Origin: Paenibacillus sp. JNUCC32
GTDB lineage: Bacteria; Bacillota; Bacilli; Paenibacillales; Paenibacillaceae
Assembly: GCF_014863545.1 (NCBI RefSeq)
Contig: NZ_CP062260.1
Coordinates: 4,287,001 to 4,351,000 of the forward strand
Length of the DNA: 64,000 nucleotides
Reading direction: 5' to 3'
Positions 33,864 through 45,941 of the stretch are shown in pieces. The translations under genes were made by a program, and so were the position numbers. Within the stretch, counting starts at the first letter, position 1, and the number at the start of each line of letters is the position of its first letter. The notes under the pieces were generated by a model. The model did no database searches, was not told the origin of the DNA, and saw only the letters and a list, made by a program, of their open reading frames with translations.

Positions 33864-35015
33864 ATGGAACGTTTATGGACGAAGCCGTTTATTCAGATGA
33901 CGGTCGGAATGCTGTTTCTGTTTACGGGCTTCTATCTGCTGCTGCCCACGCTTCCGCTGTATATCAAGCATCTGGGCGGCTCCGAGACCCAGGTGGGCTT
34001 GGCGGCCGGCGCGTTTACGCTGACGGCGGTGGTCTTTCGCCCGATGGTCGGGGGATTGGTGGACCGGTACGGCAGAAGAGCTTTTTACGTTTGGGGTCTT
34101 ATCTTCTTTGTTCTTTCGATGTACCTCTACGATTGGGTCGGCAGCATTCTGCTTCTGCTTGCGCTGCGGATCCTGCACGGCGCGAGCTGGGCTTTCTCGA
34201 CAACCTCCATCGGGACGGTCATCACGGATTTAATCCCGATCTCCCGCCGCGGGGAAGGCATGGGCTGGTACGGTATGGCGATGACGGTAGCGATGGCCAT
34301 CGGCCCGATGCTGGGTACTTATATCGTGAGCGGGTATTCGTTTCGGACGTTGTTTCTGGTCGCTACCGGGCTCTCCCTGATTGCCTTCATACTGGCCTAC
34401 ATGACCAGAGCCCCTTACCAAGCCAAACCTTCGGCAGGGCGAATTCAGCTGGTCGAGAAATCCGTTCTGCCTGTCACGGCCGCGATCTTTTTCCTGGCGG
34501 TTGCCTACGGTGGAATTACGACCTTTCTCCCGCTGTTTGCCGAGTCCATCCGGGTCAATCCGGGAACCTTTTTCCTGGTGTACGCCGTCGCTCTTACCTT
34601 GATCAGGCCCTTTGCCGGGAAGCTGTCGGACCGTTTCGGCGAAGCGGCCGTCATCATTCCGTCCCTTGTCATAACGGCCGGTGCCCTGATCGTCTTAAGC
34701 CAATCGAGCGGATTGCCCGGACTGATTACCGCCGCCATTCTGTACGGCATCGGTTTCGGTTCAGCCCAGCCCGCCCTTCAAGCGGCCACCCTGCGCATTG
34801 CGCCCGAGAACCGAAGAGGCGCAGCCAACGCCTCGTTCATGACGGCGTTCGATCTCGGCATCGGACTTGGCGCTATCCTGTTGGGCCTGGTCTCCGAGCG
34901 CATCGGCTATGCCTATCTGTTTACGGTTACGGCAGTGTCTGTTGTCGTATCCTTGGTCATATTCGCGGTCTTTGTAAGAAGACTGCTTACGTCTGTCGCT
35001 GCAGAGAAGGAGTGA
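33864..35015 (+). CDS. MFS efflux transporter
   Basis: 383 residues, 12 predicted membrane segments. The family motif A is D-R-Y-G-R-R near residue 70 and is repeated in the second half as G-K-L-S-D-R-F-G. AAGGAGGGG lies before the ATG. The sequence resembles drug/proton antiporters of the YfcJ/YhhS group rather than sugar symporters. Cotranscription with the PadR gene suggests substrate-induced efflux of a toxic compound. No terminator was found after it. Confidence 0.88.
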   Translation: MERLWTKPFIQMTVGMLFLFTGFYLLLPTLPLYIKHLGGSETQVGLAAGAFTLTAVVFRPMVGGLVDRYGRRAFYVWGLIFFVLSMYLYDWVGSILLLLALRILHGASWAFSTTSIGTVITDLIPISRRGEGMGWYGMAMTVAMAIGPMLGTYIVSGYSFRTLFLVATGLSLIAFILAYMTRAPYQAKPSAGRIQLVEKSVLPVTAAIFFLAVAYGGITTFLPLFAESIRVNPGTFFLVYAVALTLIRPFAGKLSDRFGEAAVIIPSLVITAGALIVLSQSSGLPGLITAAILYGIGFGSAQPALQAATLRIAPENRRGAANASFMTAFDLGIGLGAILLGLVSERIGYAYLFTVTAVSVVVSLVIFAVFVRRLLTSVAAEKE

Positions 35016-35247
35016 AGGCTCCCCGTTCTCAAGCAGACACGCCCGCGGACTTGGACCGCCGCGTCGTATTGGAGCGTTCTGTCGCAGTGGAGCACTCTGC
35101 CTGACCGAAGCCGTTCTGCCGGGTTGACCGGACTGCCGTCCCTCTAAACCCGCCAGCCTCGGAAATCCGTACTTCCGCCCCCTCCGGCTTGGTAACCTCC
35201 GAGTCCGCTTCCGAATAGGCTAACGTATCTGATGTTAGATTGGAGCG

Positions 35248-35883
35248 ATGGTACGCATGGCGCAATATGTACCGCCGGTGAGCATCCATACTCTCACGCA
35301 TACGGCACCCGGTCTCGTGATTCATTATCCGCAGGTATACGGCCGCATGAATCCTGGAGCAGAAGAAGCCATCAACCGGGCCATTATTCTTCAAATCCAG
35401 GATATGCAGCGTGAACAGCAGCAGGTTCAGACCGGCACCAACCCGCAAACGACGGGCACCTTTGAGATTAAAACGAACGAGCGCGGCATTCTTAGCCTTG
35501 TGCTGACCAACTACACCTACTCCGAGCATATGGCGCACGGGTATACGGTGACAAAAGGACTGACCTTCTCCACGGCCACCGGACAATCCTATGCCTTATC
35601 CGATCTGTTCCGCCCTGGCTCCGGCTATCAAGCCGTCTTGGCCGCCGAAGTGAACCGTCAGATCAAGGAACGCGGCATTCCCGTGCTGGAGAACGTTCCG
35701 GTTACCGTTTCGCCGAATCAAGACTTCTATCTGGCCGATAAGTCGCTGGTCATCTTCTATCCGCTGTATGCCATCACGCCATACTATGTCGGCTTTCCGA
35801 TGTTCCCCATATCGGTATACGACCTCTTGGGCTTGGCGCCCGAGAACGGATTGTTATCGGATCTTGCTGCGGACGTGGCGTAG
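35248..35883 (+). CDS. DUF3298/RsiV-like domain protein
   Basis: 211 residues from the ATG at 35248 with GGAG three bases upstream (tight spacing). There is no signal peptide, which is unusual since DUF3298 domains normally lie outside the membrane. Motifs fit the DUF4163/DUF3298 pair: an N-terminal I-H-Y-P-Q-V...N-x-A-I, then H-G-Y-T-V-T-K-G-L-T-F-S-T-A-T-G-Q-S-Y-A-L-S-D-L-F, and the C-terminal F-Y-L-A-D-K-S-L-V-I-F-Y-P-L-Y-A-I-T-P-Y. RsiV uses this fold to bind lysozyme. Function here is unknown; no sigma factor is adjacent. Confidence 0.8.
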   Translation: MVRMAQYVPPVSIHTLTHTAPGLVIHYPQVYGRMNPGAEEAINRAIILQIQDMQREQQQVQTGTNPQTTGTFEIKTNERGILSLVLTNYTYSEHMAHGYTVTKGLTFSTATGQSYALSDLFRPGSGYQAVLAAEVNRQIKERGIPVLENVPVTVSPNQDFYLADKSLVIFYPLYAITPYYVGFPMFPISVYDLLGLAPENGLLSDLAADVA

Positions 35884-35922
35884 TAAGCAGCAGCGCATTC
35901 AGGCGATATGCAGCAAAAAAAA

Positions 35923-35965
35923 CAAACCCGACTCCCTGGCGCCTTACGCCAAAGCATCGGGTTTG
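35923..35965. terminator. Bidirectional terminator between DUF3298 gene and htpG
   Basis: CAAACCCGA/TCGGGTTTG outer stem with inner TGGCG/CGCCA stem. The A-run at 35915-35922 becomes a T-run for the minus-strand htpG transcript. Confidence 0.8.
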
Positions 35966-35998
35966 TTAGTTATCATCGCATGAGTTTGCTACTACGGT

Positions 35999-37876
35999 TT
36001 ACACCATGATTTTGCAAATATCGTTCGTGAATTCCACCGGATCGGCAATCGGCAGGCCTTCGATCAGCAGCGCCTGATTGTACAGCAGATTCGTGTAGAG
36101 CTTCAGCTTATCCTGATCCGCTTGCAGCGCCTTAAGGGACTGGAACACCTCATGGTTCGTGTTGATCTCCAGCACCTTGTCGGCTTGGATATCCTGCCCG
36201 TTCGGCATCGCCTTCAGGATTTTCTCCATCTCGATCGAGACTTCGCCTTCCGTGGACAGGCACACCGGATGGGATTTCAGTCGTTTGGAGGCTTTGACGG
36301 ACTTCACTTTGCCGGCCAAGAGGCTGCCCATGGCTTCAAAGAGCTCCTTGTTGTCGCTCTCCTCGGCTTCATTCTCCTGTTTGTCGGCCTCGGAATCGAT
36401 GCCGAGATCCCCGCTGGATACCGATTTGAATTCCTTCTCCTTGTATTTCATGAGCATCTTGATCGCAAACTCGTCGACATCGTCCGTAAAGTACAGGATT
36501 TCATAGCCTTTGTCCAGCACCATTTCGGTCTGCGGGAGCTTCTCGATCCGGTCGATGGAGTCGCCGGAAGCATAATAGATATACTTCTGATCCTCCGGCA
36601 TTCTGGACACGTACTCATCCAGCGAAACCAGCTTCTTCTCCTTGGAGGACGTGAACAGCAGCAGGTCCTGAAGATCTTCCTTGTTCATGCCGTAATCGTT
36701 GTAAACGCCGAATTTCAGGCCTCGGCCGAAGGATGCGAAGAATTTCTCGTAATTCTCCCGCTCGTCCTTCATCATGCCCTGCAGCGCGCTTTTCACTTTG
36801 TTCTTGATGTTCTTCGCGATCAGCGTCAGCTGGCGGTCATGCTGCAGCATCTCCCGGGAAATGTTCAGCGACAGATCCTCCGAATCGACCATCCCTTTCA
36901 CGAAGCTGAAATAGTCCGGCAGGAGGTCTCCGCATTTATCCATGATCAGAACGCCGTTGGAATAGAGCTCAAGCCCTTTTTCGTATTCCTTGGTGTAATA
37001 ATCGAACGGCGTATTCTCGGGAATGAACAGAATCGCGTTATATACCACGGCACCATCCGCTTTGACGTGAATGTGTTTGAGCGGTTTATCGAAACCGTAA
37101 CGCTTCTCGTTATAGAAGTTGACGTAATCTTCGTCCGTCAGCTCGCCTTTGTTCTTGCGCCAGATCGGCACCATGCTGTTGATGGTCTGCTCTTCCTGAA
37201 CTTCCTCGAACTCGTTCTCGGCATCTGCCTTCGGACGCTGCGTTTTCACGTCCATTTTGATCGGATAACGGATAAAATCGGAGTACTTCTTAATGATCGC
37301 TCTTAGGCGGTATTCTTCCAAATACTCGTCATACTGATCGTCTTCCGTGTTCTCCTTGATCTTCAGCACGATCTCGGTTCCGACGGAATCCTTATCGGCA
37401 GGCGTAATGGTATACCCGTCCGCGCCTTCGGATTCCCATTTATATGCCTCATCGCTGCCCAGGGCACGGCTCGTCACGGTAACGACGTCGGCCACCATGA
37501 AGGCGGAGTAGAAGCCCACGCCGAATTGGCCGATGATATTGTGTCCGTCCTTCGCTTCATTCTCGCTCTTGAATGCAAGGGAACCGCTCTTCGCGATGAC
37601 GCCGAGGTTGTTCTCAAGGTCTTCCTTGGTCATCCCGATCCCCGTGTCGGCAATGGTCAGCGTGCGGTTGGCTTTATCCGCGGTAATCTTAACGTAGTAA
37701 TCCTCTTTATTAAAGGTCAGGCTGTCGTCGGTCAGCGCTTTATAATAAATCTTGTCGATTGCGTCGCTGGCATTCGAAATCAGCTCGCGCAGGAATATCT
37801 CGCGCTGCGTATAGATGGAGTTGATCATCATCTCGAGCAGCCGTTTGGATTCAGCTTTAAACTGTTTTTTCGCCAT
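35999..37876 (-). CDS. htpG: Hsp90 chaperone
   Basis: 625 residues, full length for bacterial Hsp90. The N-terminal GHKL ATPase shows [20 protein letters not shown] and [13 protein letters not shown]. The middle domain has the conserved [15 protein letters not shown], and an acidic insert precedes the C-terminal dimerisation domain. AAAGGAG lies upstream of the ATG. A perfect CIRCE element lies 35 bp before the start, so HrcA control is expected. It is a monocistronic heat-shock gene. Confidence 0.97.
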   Translation of the reverse strand: MAKKQFKAESKRLLEMMINSIYTQREIFLRELISNASDAIDKIYYKALTDDSLTFNKEDYYVKITADKANRTLTIADTGIGMTKEDLENNLGVIAKSGSLAFKSENEAKDGHNIIGQFGVGFYSAFMVADVVTVTSRALGSDEAYKWESEGADGYTITPADKDSVGTEIVLKIKENTEDDQYDEYLEEYRLRAIIKKYSDFIRYPIKMDVKTQRPKADAENEFEEVQEEQTINSMVPIWRKNKGELTDEDYVNFYNEKRYGFDKPLKHIHVKADGAVVYNAILFIPENTPFDYYTKEYEKGLELYSNGVLIMDKCGDLLPDYFSFVKGMVDSEDLSLNISREMLQHDRQLTLIAKNIKNKVKSALQGMMKDERENYEKFFASFGRGLKFGVYNDYGMNKEDLQDLLLFTSSKEKKLVSLDEYVSRMPEDQKYIYYASGDSIDRIEKLPQTEMVLDKGYEILYFTDDVDEFAIKMLMKYKEKEFKSVSSGDLGIDSEADKQENEAEESDNKELFEAMGSLLAGKVKSVKASKRLKSHPVCLSTEGEVSIEMEKILKAMPNGQDIQADKVLEINTNHEVFQSLKALQADQDKLKLYTNLLYNQALLIEGLPIADPVEFTNDICKIMV

Positions 37877-37910
37877 GAAAAAATCTCCTTTCCAATCTGA
37901 ACGAGGTTTC

Positions 37911-37937
37911 TTTTAGCACTCTTTACAATAGAGTGCT
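37911..37937. promoter_or_regulatory. CIRCE element (HrcA operator) upstream of htpG
   Basis: TTAGCACTC-N9-GAGTGCTAA, identical to the consensus in both arms and in spacer length. It is 35 bp upstream of the htpG start codon. Confidence 0.95.
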
Positions 37938-38080
37938 AACACTTCTTCTATTTAAACATGTACCAATTTTTGATGTCAATATGTTTGGAGACTTTCATGA
38001 CTCAAACGCGGCAGCAACCTTTGATCGGCGATGCAGATGATTTCGGATGAATCTCTGGAGAACGGGCAGCAAGCGCCGAA

Positions 38081-38119
38081 AGGGCCGTCTAAAAAGGAAT
38101 CCCCTTTTTAGACAGCCCT
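38081..38119 (-). terminator. Probable terminator of the MFS gene
   Basis: AGGGC-C-GTCTAAAAAGG pairs with CCTTTTTAGAC-A-GCCCT (one mismatch) seven bases past the MFS stop. The T-run lies inside the stem and the 3' flank is only weakly T-rich. Confidence 0.6.
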
Positions 38120-38125
38120 CCACAT

Positions 38126-39367
38126 TCATGACTCGATGCTGCTATTTAATCTCTTGGATAAAACCGGACGAATCCACCATACGTAATACAAACCGCATAA
38201 GAGCAGCACGCCGGCGGTGGCCAGAAAGGGAAGCCGGTAATCCTGCCGGGCCAGGATCAGTCCGGCGACAAAGGTTGCCCCGGACGAACCTAAACTCCGG
38301 AATACCGACCGCATGCCGGCGTACAGGTTTCGTTCCTTCTCATTGAAAGCCGACATCAGCAGACTGTCCAGCAGATTGGACAGCATGGTCACGCCGCCGC
38401 CCCGCAACAGAAACAGCCCGACGAACAGCCATACGGGGAGAATCATGTACAGCGCGGCAAACAGCAAAATATTGACGATAAATACCGAGATAATGGCCGT
38501 GTTATAACCGAACCGCTCCATGACGTACGGCGTCATCAATGAGCATATAAACAGCAGGATCGCGCCGATGGCCAGAATCAGGGATACCTGGTCGTCCATC
38601 CAATCCAGGCGGAACTTCACGATGACGTTCAGGAAGGAGCCCGTCATGGCGATACAGCCGCCAAGCAGCGCGGTAAACACGGCGAACAGCCATAAGGTCC
38701 CGGACGATAGAGGTCCCATTAACCTGAACCATCCTCTTGAAGGCGAAGCTGCCGGCGCTGCCTCTTCCAAAGCCTTGTGCTCGACAGGCAACCAGAACGC
38801 CCGGATGACGCCGTGAAGCACAAGCACCAGCCCGGTCAGCAGAAGCGACACTTCATAACCCCTGCTTCCTTCGAGCCCCTTCGAGATATATCCGGCCGCG
38901 AGCGTTCCGAGTCCCGTAAAAGCCGTAAAGACGGCAAACATCAGGGAGAATGCACGGGCTTCCTCTTTACGGGACCGGCAATAATGGAAGAGAAGCTGGA
39001 TCTCCGTTGTTTCCACCAGCGTCAACCCGGCAGACACCATGACTTGAGCGGCATAGAACCACAGCAAATCATCGCTGACGGCAAACAGCACATTGCCTGC
39101 GGCGATAAAGAATACGCCGGTAACCAGCAGTTTTTTTCTTCCTCTCCGGTTGGCGAGCAGGGATACCGGAATGGCGAGCACGCCCATAATCAGAATGCCC
39201 GTCGACACCAACGCGCCGATCTCGTCTTCCCTTAGCCCCCGGAAGAGCAGATGCAGATTCAGGACGAGTGTATAGAGGCCGATGCCGATGCCGTAGAAGG
39301 CCTCGCTTATCAGGAACCGGCGCGCCCCCGTAGACAGCTGCAGCAGGTCTTTGATGTAAAAGGACAT
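38126..39367 (-). CDS. MFS transporter of unknown substrate
   Basis: 413 residues with about 12 membrane segments. Motif A-like A-N-R-R-G-R-K-K-L-L-V-T-G lies near residue 67. The central loop (E-H-K-A-L-E-E-A-A-P-A-A-S-P-S-R-G-W) divides the two six-helix halves. GAGAAGGGG precedes the ATG. It starts 54 bp downstream of the beta-galactosidase gene on the same strand, so read-through is possible, but no sugar-symporter signature is evident. It could export a metabolite or serve as a set-like efflux pump. Confidence 0.82.
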   Translation of the reverse strand: MSFYIKDLLQLSTGARRFLISEAFYGIGIGLYTLVLNLHLLFRGLREDEIGALVSTGILIMGVLAIPVSLLANRRGRKKLLVTGVFFIAAGNVLFAVSDDLLWFYAAQVMVSAGLTLVETTEIQLLFHYCRSRKEEARAFSLMFAVFTAFTGLGTLAAGYISKGLEGSRGYEVSLLLTGLVLVLHGVIRAFWLPVEHKALEEAAPAASPSRGWFRLMGPLSSGTLWLFAVFTALLGGCIAMTGSFLNVIVKFRLDWMDDQVSLILAIGAILLFICSLMTPYVMERFGYNTAIISVFIVNILLFAALYMILPVWLFVGLFLLRGGGVTMLSNLLDSLLMSAFNEKERNLYAGMRSVFRSLGSSGATFVAGLILARQDYRLPFLATAGVLLLCGLYYVWWIRPVLSKRLNSSIES

Positions 39368-39421
39368 GTTATTCCCCTTCTCCAGAAAATCCGGTAACGA
39401 TATGAGATGAACATCACCGGG

Positions 39422-42556
<3,135 letters not shown>

Positions 42557-42670
42557 CTAGAGGTCGTTCAAAGAGCCATCTTTCCATGACTTTTTGAACA
42601 CGCACTTCTATGTTCTGATGCTGCTTCAAGCTCCATATCCATTGTGGATGCCGCTTATCGCCGGCACCGT

Positions 42671-43483
42671 TTACCCCTTGATCCCCGTTGTGGCGATGCC
42701 GCCAACGATATAACGCTGCGCGAAGAAAAAGACGGCCAGCGGCGGAATCGAGATCAGGCAGGTGATGGCCATAATGGATTGCATGTCGACGCCGTGCATG
42801 CCCTTGAATTGGGATAACCCCAGCGTCAGCGTATATTTCGTCTGGTCGTTCAGGAAGATGAGCGGGCCCAGGTAATCGTTCCAGCAGCTCATCATATGGA
42901 ACACGGCCACCAGGATGAGCGACGGACCCATCAGCGGCACGATGATCCGCAGCAGAACCGTCATTTTGCCCGCCCCGTCAATCGTTGCCGCTTCATCCAG
43001 CTCCTTCGGCAAGGTCATGATGAACTGGCGCAGCAGAAAAATGAAATAAGCGGAGCCGAACCAGGACGGAACGATGAGCGGTTTGAGCGTATTGATCCAG
43101 CCCAGGTAATTGAACTCCATATACTGCGGAATCATGGTCACTTCCCAAGGAATCATCATGGTGGCAAGCACGATCAGAAACAGCGCGTCCCGCCCCTTGA
43201 ATTGAAACCGGGCAAACCCGTAAGCTACCAGCGTGCACGAGACGAGCTGCCCGAGCGTCGACAGCAGCGTCACGATCAGCGTATTTTTCAAAAACAGGTT
43301 AAACGGCTGAATGCTCCAGGCCTCCGCGAAATTGCTGAACCTCCACACGGAAGGAAACCATTTCGGAGGAAACAGATACAGCTCCTGCTGCGACTTCAGC
43401 GCCGTCGTGACGGCCCAGAAGAGCGGAGCAATGAACAGCAGCGAGCACAGAATGAGCAGTGCGTACGTGATCACCTTTTTCAT
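42671..43483 (-). CDS. Carbohydrate ABC transporter permease, MalG type
   Basis: 270 residues, six membrane segments, EAA loop L-D-E-A-A-T-I-D-G-A-G near residue 165. GGGAGG lies before the ATG. It overlaps the upstream permease by four bases (ATGA), so translation is coupled. It belongs to the beta-galactoside importer. Confidence 0.92.
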   Translation of the reverse strand: MKKVITYALLILCSLLFIAPLFWAVTTALKSQQELYLFPPKWFPSVWRFSNFAEAWSIQPFNLFLKNTLIVTLLSTLGQLVSCTLVAYGFARFQFKGRDALFLIVLATMMIPWEVTMIPQYMEFNYLGWINTLKPLIVPSWFGSAYFIFLLRQFIMTLPKELDEAATIDGAGKMTVLLRIIVPLMGPSLILVAVFHMMSCWNDYLGPLIFLNDQTKYTLTLGLSQFKGMHGVDMQSIMAITCLISIPPLAVFFFAQRYIVGGIATTGIKG

Positions 43484-44499
43484 ACGGAACCTCCCTCCCT
43501 GCTGGCTTGAACCCCTTGCTTGGCACGCTTCGGCTTCGCCTTCTCTTTCTCCTTCTTTGTCTTCATCTCGCCCTCATAGAACACCCAGGCCTCCGAAGAC
43601 TTGAACACGAGGAACGTCAGCGTCAGCACGATCAGGAACATGAACCAGGCGTTGGCTGCGGAATACCCCATCTTGAAATATTTGAACGCATTCTCGTACA
43701 TGTACATCGCATAGAAAAACGTCGACTTCAGCGGGCCTCCGCCCGTGAGCAGAAGCGCCAGCGTCAGCTGCTGGAACGCGGCGATGATGGACGTAATCAG
43801 GTTGAACAGCAGCGTCGGCGTGATCATCGGAATGGTCACATTGAAGAACTGCCGAATCTTGCCCGCCCCGTCCATCGAGGCCGACTCATACAGGTCCTTC
43901 GGAATTCCCTTGAGACCCGCCAGAAAAATAAGCATCATCGAGCCCTGTCCCCATAGGCTTGCAATGACCATGGCGACCAGGGACCACTTCGTATCGTTCA
44001 GCCAGTCCGGCCCTTCGATGCCGACCAGCGATAAGAAATAGTTCAGGATTCCGTAATCTCCGCTGTATACCCAGGACCAGATCATAGCGAGGGCGACGCC
44101 GGAAATGACCGACGGCAGGTAGAAGGCTGTGCGGAAGAATGCGCTCCCTTTTACCTTCTGATTCAGCAGCATAGCGAGTCCCAAAGCCACGACGATGTTC
44201 AACGGCACGAACAAAGCCGCGAATTTCAGCGTAACCAGCAGCGATTTCCAGAACAGCGGATCGTTCGAGAACATCTCCACATAGTTGTCGATGCCGACAA
44301 AAGTCACTTGGCCTACGATCGGCCAATCAAAAAACGAAATGACGAGGGAGAACAGCAGCGGGCCAAGCGTGAAAACCAGGAATCCGAATATCCATGGAAA
44401 AATGAAGAGGTAGGGCACGGCCCCACCCCAACGTTTTGGTCCAAGTCGCTTCGGGGCCGCTGTCTGCTGTTGTGGGTAAGGCACTTGCGTTTGGGCCAT
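43480..44499 (-). CDS. Carbohydrate ABC transporter permease, MalF type
   Basis: 339 residues with a Pro/Gln-rich cytoplasmic head, six membrane segments (first near residue 29) and an EAA-like loop (Y-E-S-A-S-M-D-G-A-G) near residue 212. The C-terminal tail is very basic (K-T-K-K-E-K-E-K-A-K-P-K-R-A-K). GAAGG lies upstream. Gene order binding protein, MalF-type, MalG-type, beta-galactosidase supports import of a galactoside. Confidence 0.92.
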   Translation of the reverse strand: MAQTQVPYPQQQTAAPKRLGPKRWGGAVPYLFIFPWIFGFLVFTLGPLLFSLVISFFDWPIVGQVTFVGIDNYVEMFSNDPLFWKSLLVTLKFAALFVPLNIVVALGLAMLLNQKVKGSAFFRTAFYLPSVISGVALAMIWSWVYSGDYGILNYFLSLVGIEGPDWLNDTKWSLVAMVIASLWGQGSMMLIFLAGLKGIPKDLYESASMDGAGKIRQFFNVTIPMITPTLLFNLITSIIAAFQQLTLALLLTGGGPLKSTFFYAMYMYENAFKYFKMGYSAANAWFMFLIVLTLTFLVFKSSEAWVFYEGEMKTKKEKEKAKPKRAKQGVQASREGGSV

Positions 44500-44522
44500 T
44501 TTCGCGAACCTTCTTTCTTCGA

Positions 44523-45800
44523 TTATTTCAAATAGCGTTCGCTATCCTTCACCGCCTGGTTCAGAACCTCCTGCGCATCGCTGCCGAACATGACGGATTC
44601 CACGGCTGCCGACAGTTGGCGGTTCACTTCGTTCCATTTTGGATTCAGCAGAAAGGCCGGCGTATTGTCCGAGCGCTCCAGCATCGTGTAATACGGCTTG
44701 TAGAGCGGATCCTGGTCCTTCTTCAGCTCGTTGACCACGCTGACCCGGACCGGCAGGTCGGCCACGCGCATTTTGATCGCTTCATCCGATACGTAGAATT
44801 TAATGAACTCCCACGCCAGATCCTTGTTCTTGGAATCCTTCGCTATGGATAACGCGGATTCGGCCAATACGCCCTTCACTGGCTTGCCCTCGAAGGCCGG
44901 CATCTCTACCGTGCCCACATCGATTCCGGCTTCCCTGAAGGATTCCAGCGGCCAGATGCCGCTCTCCCACATGGCAATCTTGCCGGCTTTGAAAATATCC
45001 TCCCCGCTCTGCTGCCCTTTGCCTCCGGTCAGGACCGCCGAGCCGTTCTTGAGCATATCGCCCAGCATCTGAATGGCTCCCGCCGTTTCCTTGCTGTTCA
45101 TGTAGCCTTCGATCGTTTTGCCGTCCTCCGAGATGAAGGATCCGCCGTTGCTCCATACGAACCCTTGAAGGTCATACGTATCGTTCTCGGCCCGCACGCC
45201 GAAGCCGTACTGCTTCTTCGATTTATCCGTCAGCTTCTGGGCGATTTCCTGGAATTCCGCCCATGTCCATCCATCGCTCGGGTAAGCAATGCCCGCATCG
45301 TCGAACATCTTCTTGTTGTAGTACACCACCCGGGTCGTAAAGCCCGCCGGGATTCCGTACAGCTGATCGTCGATCTTGCCGTAGTTGAACAATCCTTGGT
45401 AAAAATCATCGATGTTCAAATCCTCGTCCTTGGACGCGTAACCGTCCAGCGGCTCCAAGGACTGGTGATACGTCGGAAAATCCCACATGTACATCACGTC
45501 CGGCTGATTGGCTGCGCCGAATCCGGCGGCCAGCTTCTGATCGAATCCGTCGGCATAGGCCTCGACCTGCACCTTCGTGCCGGGATGCGACTCTTCGAAC
45601 TTCTTGGCGATCTCCTGCTCGATCTTCAGCGCATCTCCCGTATCCCATGTCGCGAAACGAAGCGTGGTTGCCGCCTCCGATGAGCTGCCGTCCGGCTGCT
45701 TCGCACTGCCGGTCCCGCCGCTGCCGCCGCATGCGGCCAGCAGCGATGCCATTAACGTCATAACCGAAACCATTGCGATCCATGACATTTTCTTTTTCAT
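44523..45800 (-). CDS. Galactoside-binding lipoprotein of CUT1 ABC transporter
   Basis: 425 residues from the ATG at 45798-45800 with AGGGGAG eight bases upstream; the longer reading frame extends into the promoter. The lipobox is L-A-A-C followed by G-G-S-G. The mature family-1 binding fold starts near residue 45 (T-L-R-F-A-T-W-D). It heads the operon that ends with lacZ. Its promoter region contains an inverted repeat with cre-like arms, and the two-component system just upstream is the probable activator. Confidence 0.92.
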   Translation of the reverse strand: MKKKMSWIAMVSVMTLMASLLAACGGSGGTGSAKQPDGSSSEAATTLRFATWDTGDALKIEQEIAKKFEESHPGTKVQVEAYADGFDQKLAAGFGAANQPDVMYMWDFPTYHQSLEPLDGYASKDEDLNIDDFYQGLFNYGKIDDQLYGIPAGFTTRVVYYNKKMFDDAGIAYPSDGWTWAEFQEIAQKLTDKSKKQYGFGVRAENDTYDLQGFVWSNGGSFISEDGKTIEGYMNSKETAGAIQMLGDMLKNGSAVLTGGKGQQSGEDIFKAGKIAMWESGIWPLESFREAGIDVGTVEMPAFEGKPVKGVLAESALSIAKDSKNKDLAWEFIKFYVSDEAIKMRVADLPVRVSVVNELKKDQDPLYKPYYTMLERSDNTPAFLLNPKWNEVNRQLSAAVESVMFGSDAQEVLNQAVKDSERYLK

Positions 45801-45836
45801 ATTGTCAGCTCCCCTAAAGTATTGAGTTGATATGAA

Positions 45837-45876
45837 TTGAACCGCTTTCATCATAACTCGGATGAAAGCGGTTCAA
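45837..45876 (-). promoter_or_regulatory. Inverted repeat with cre-like arms at the galactoside operon promoter
   Basis: TTGAACCGCTTTCATC (45837-45852) and its exact complement (45861-45876) are separated by eight bases. Read on the minus strand, TATGAT (a possible -10) is directly followed by GAAAGCGGTTCAA, close to a cre box. A TTTGAA 16 bp upstream could be the -35. No T-run follows, so it is not a terminator. Confidence 0.55.
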
Positions 45877-45941
45877 AACGTGCGCTGATTCGCAGATGAT
45901 CGTATTTTTGTTCGAACTTTAGCCCGCGGGTGTTCATTTGT

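Noticed and set aside
33830..35104. 424-codon plus-strand ORF overlapping the MFS gene
   Set aside because: Out of frame with the MFS protein, Arg/Gly-rich with no hydrophobic pattern; the 33864 frame has 12 membrane segments and a strong ribosome binding site.
36122..37306. 394-codon plus-strand ORF
   Set aside because: Mirror frame of htpG.
45837..45876. Strong inverted repeat as a terminator after the response regulator
   Set aside because: No T-run on the minus strand, and its arms coincide with promoter elements and cre-like cores.
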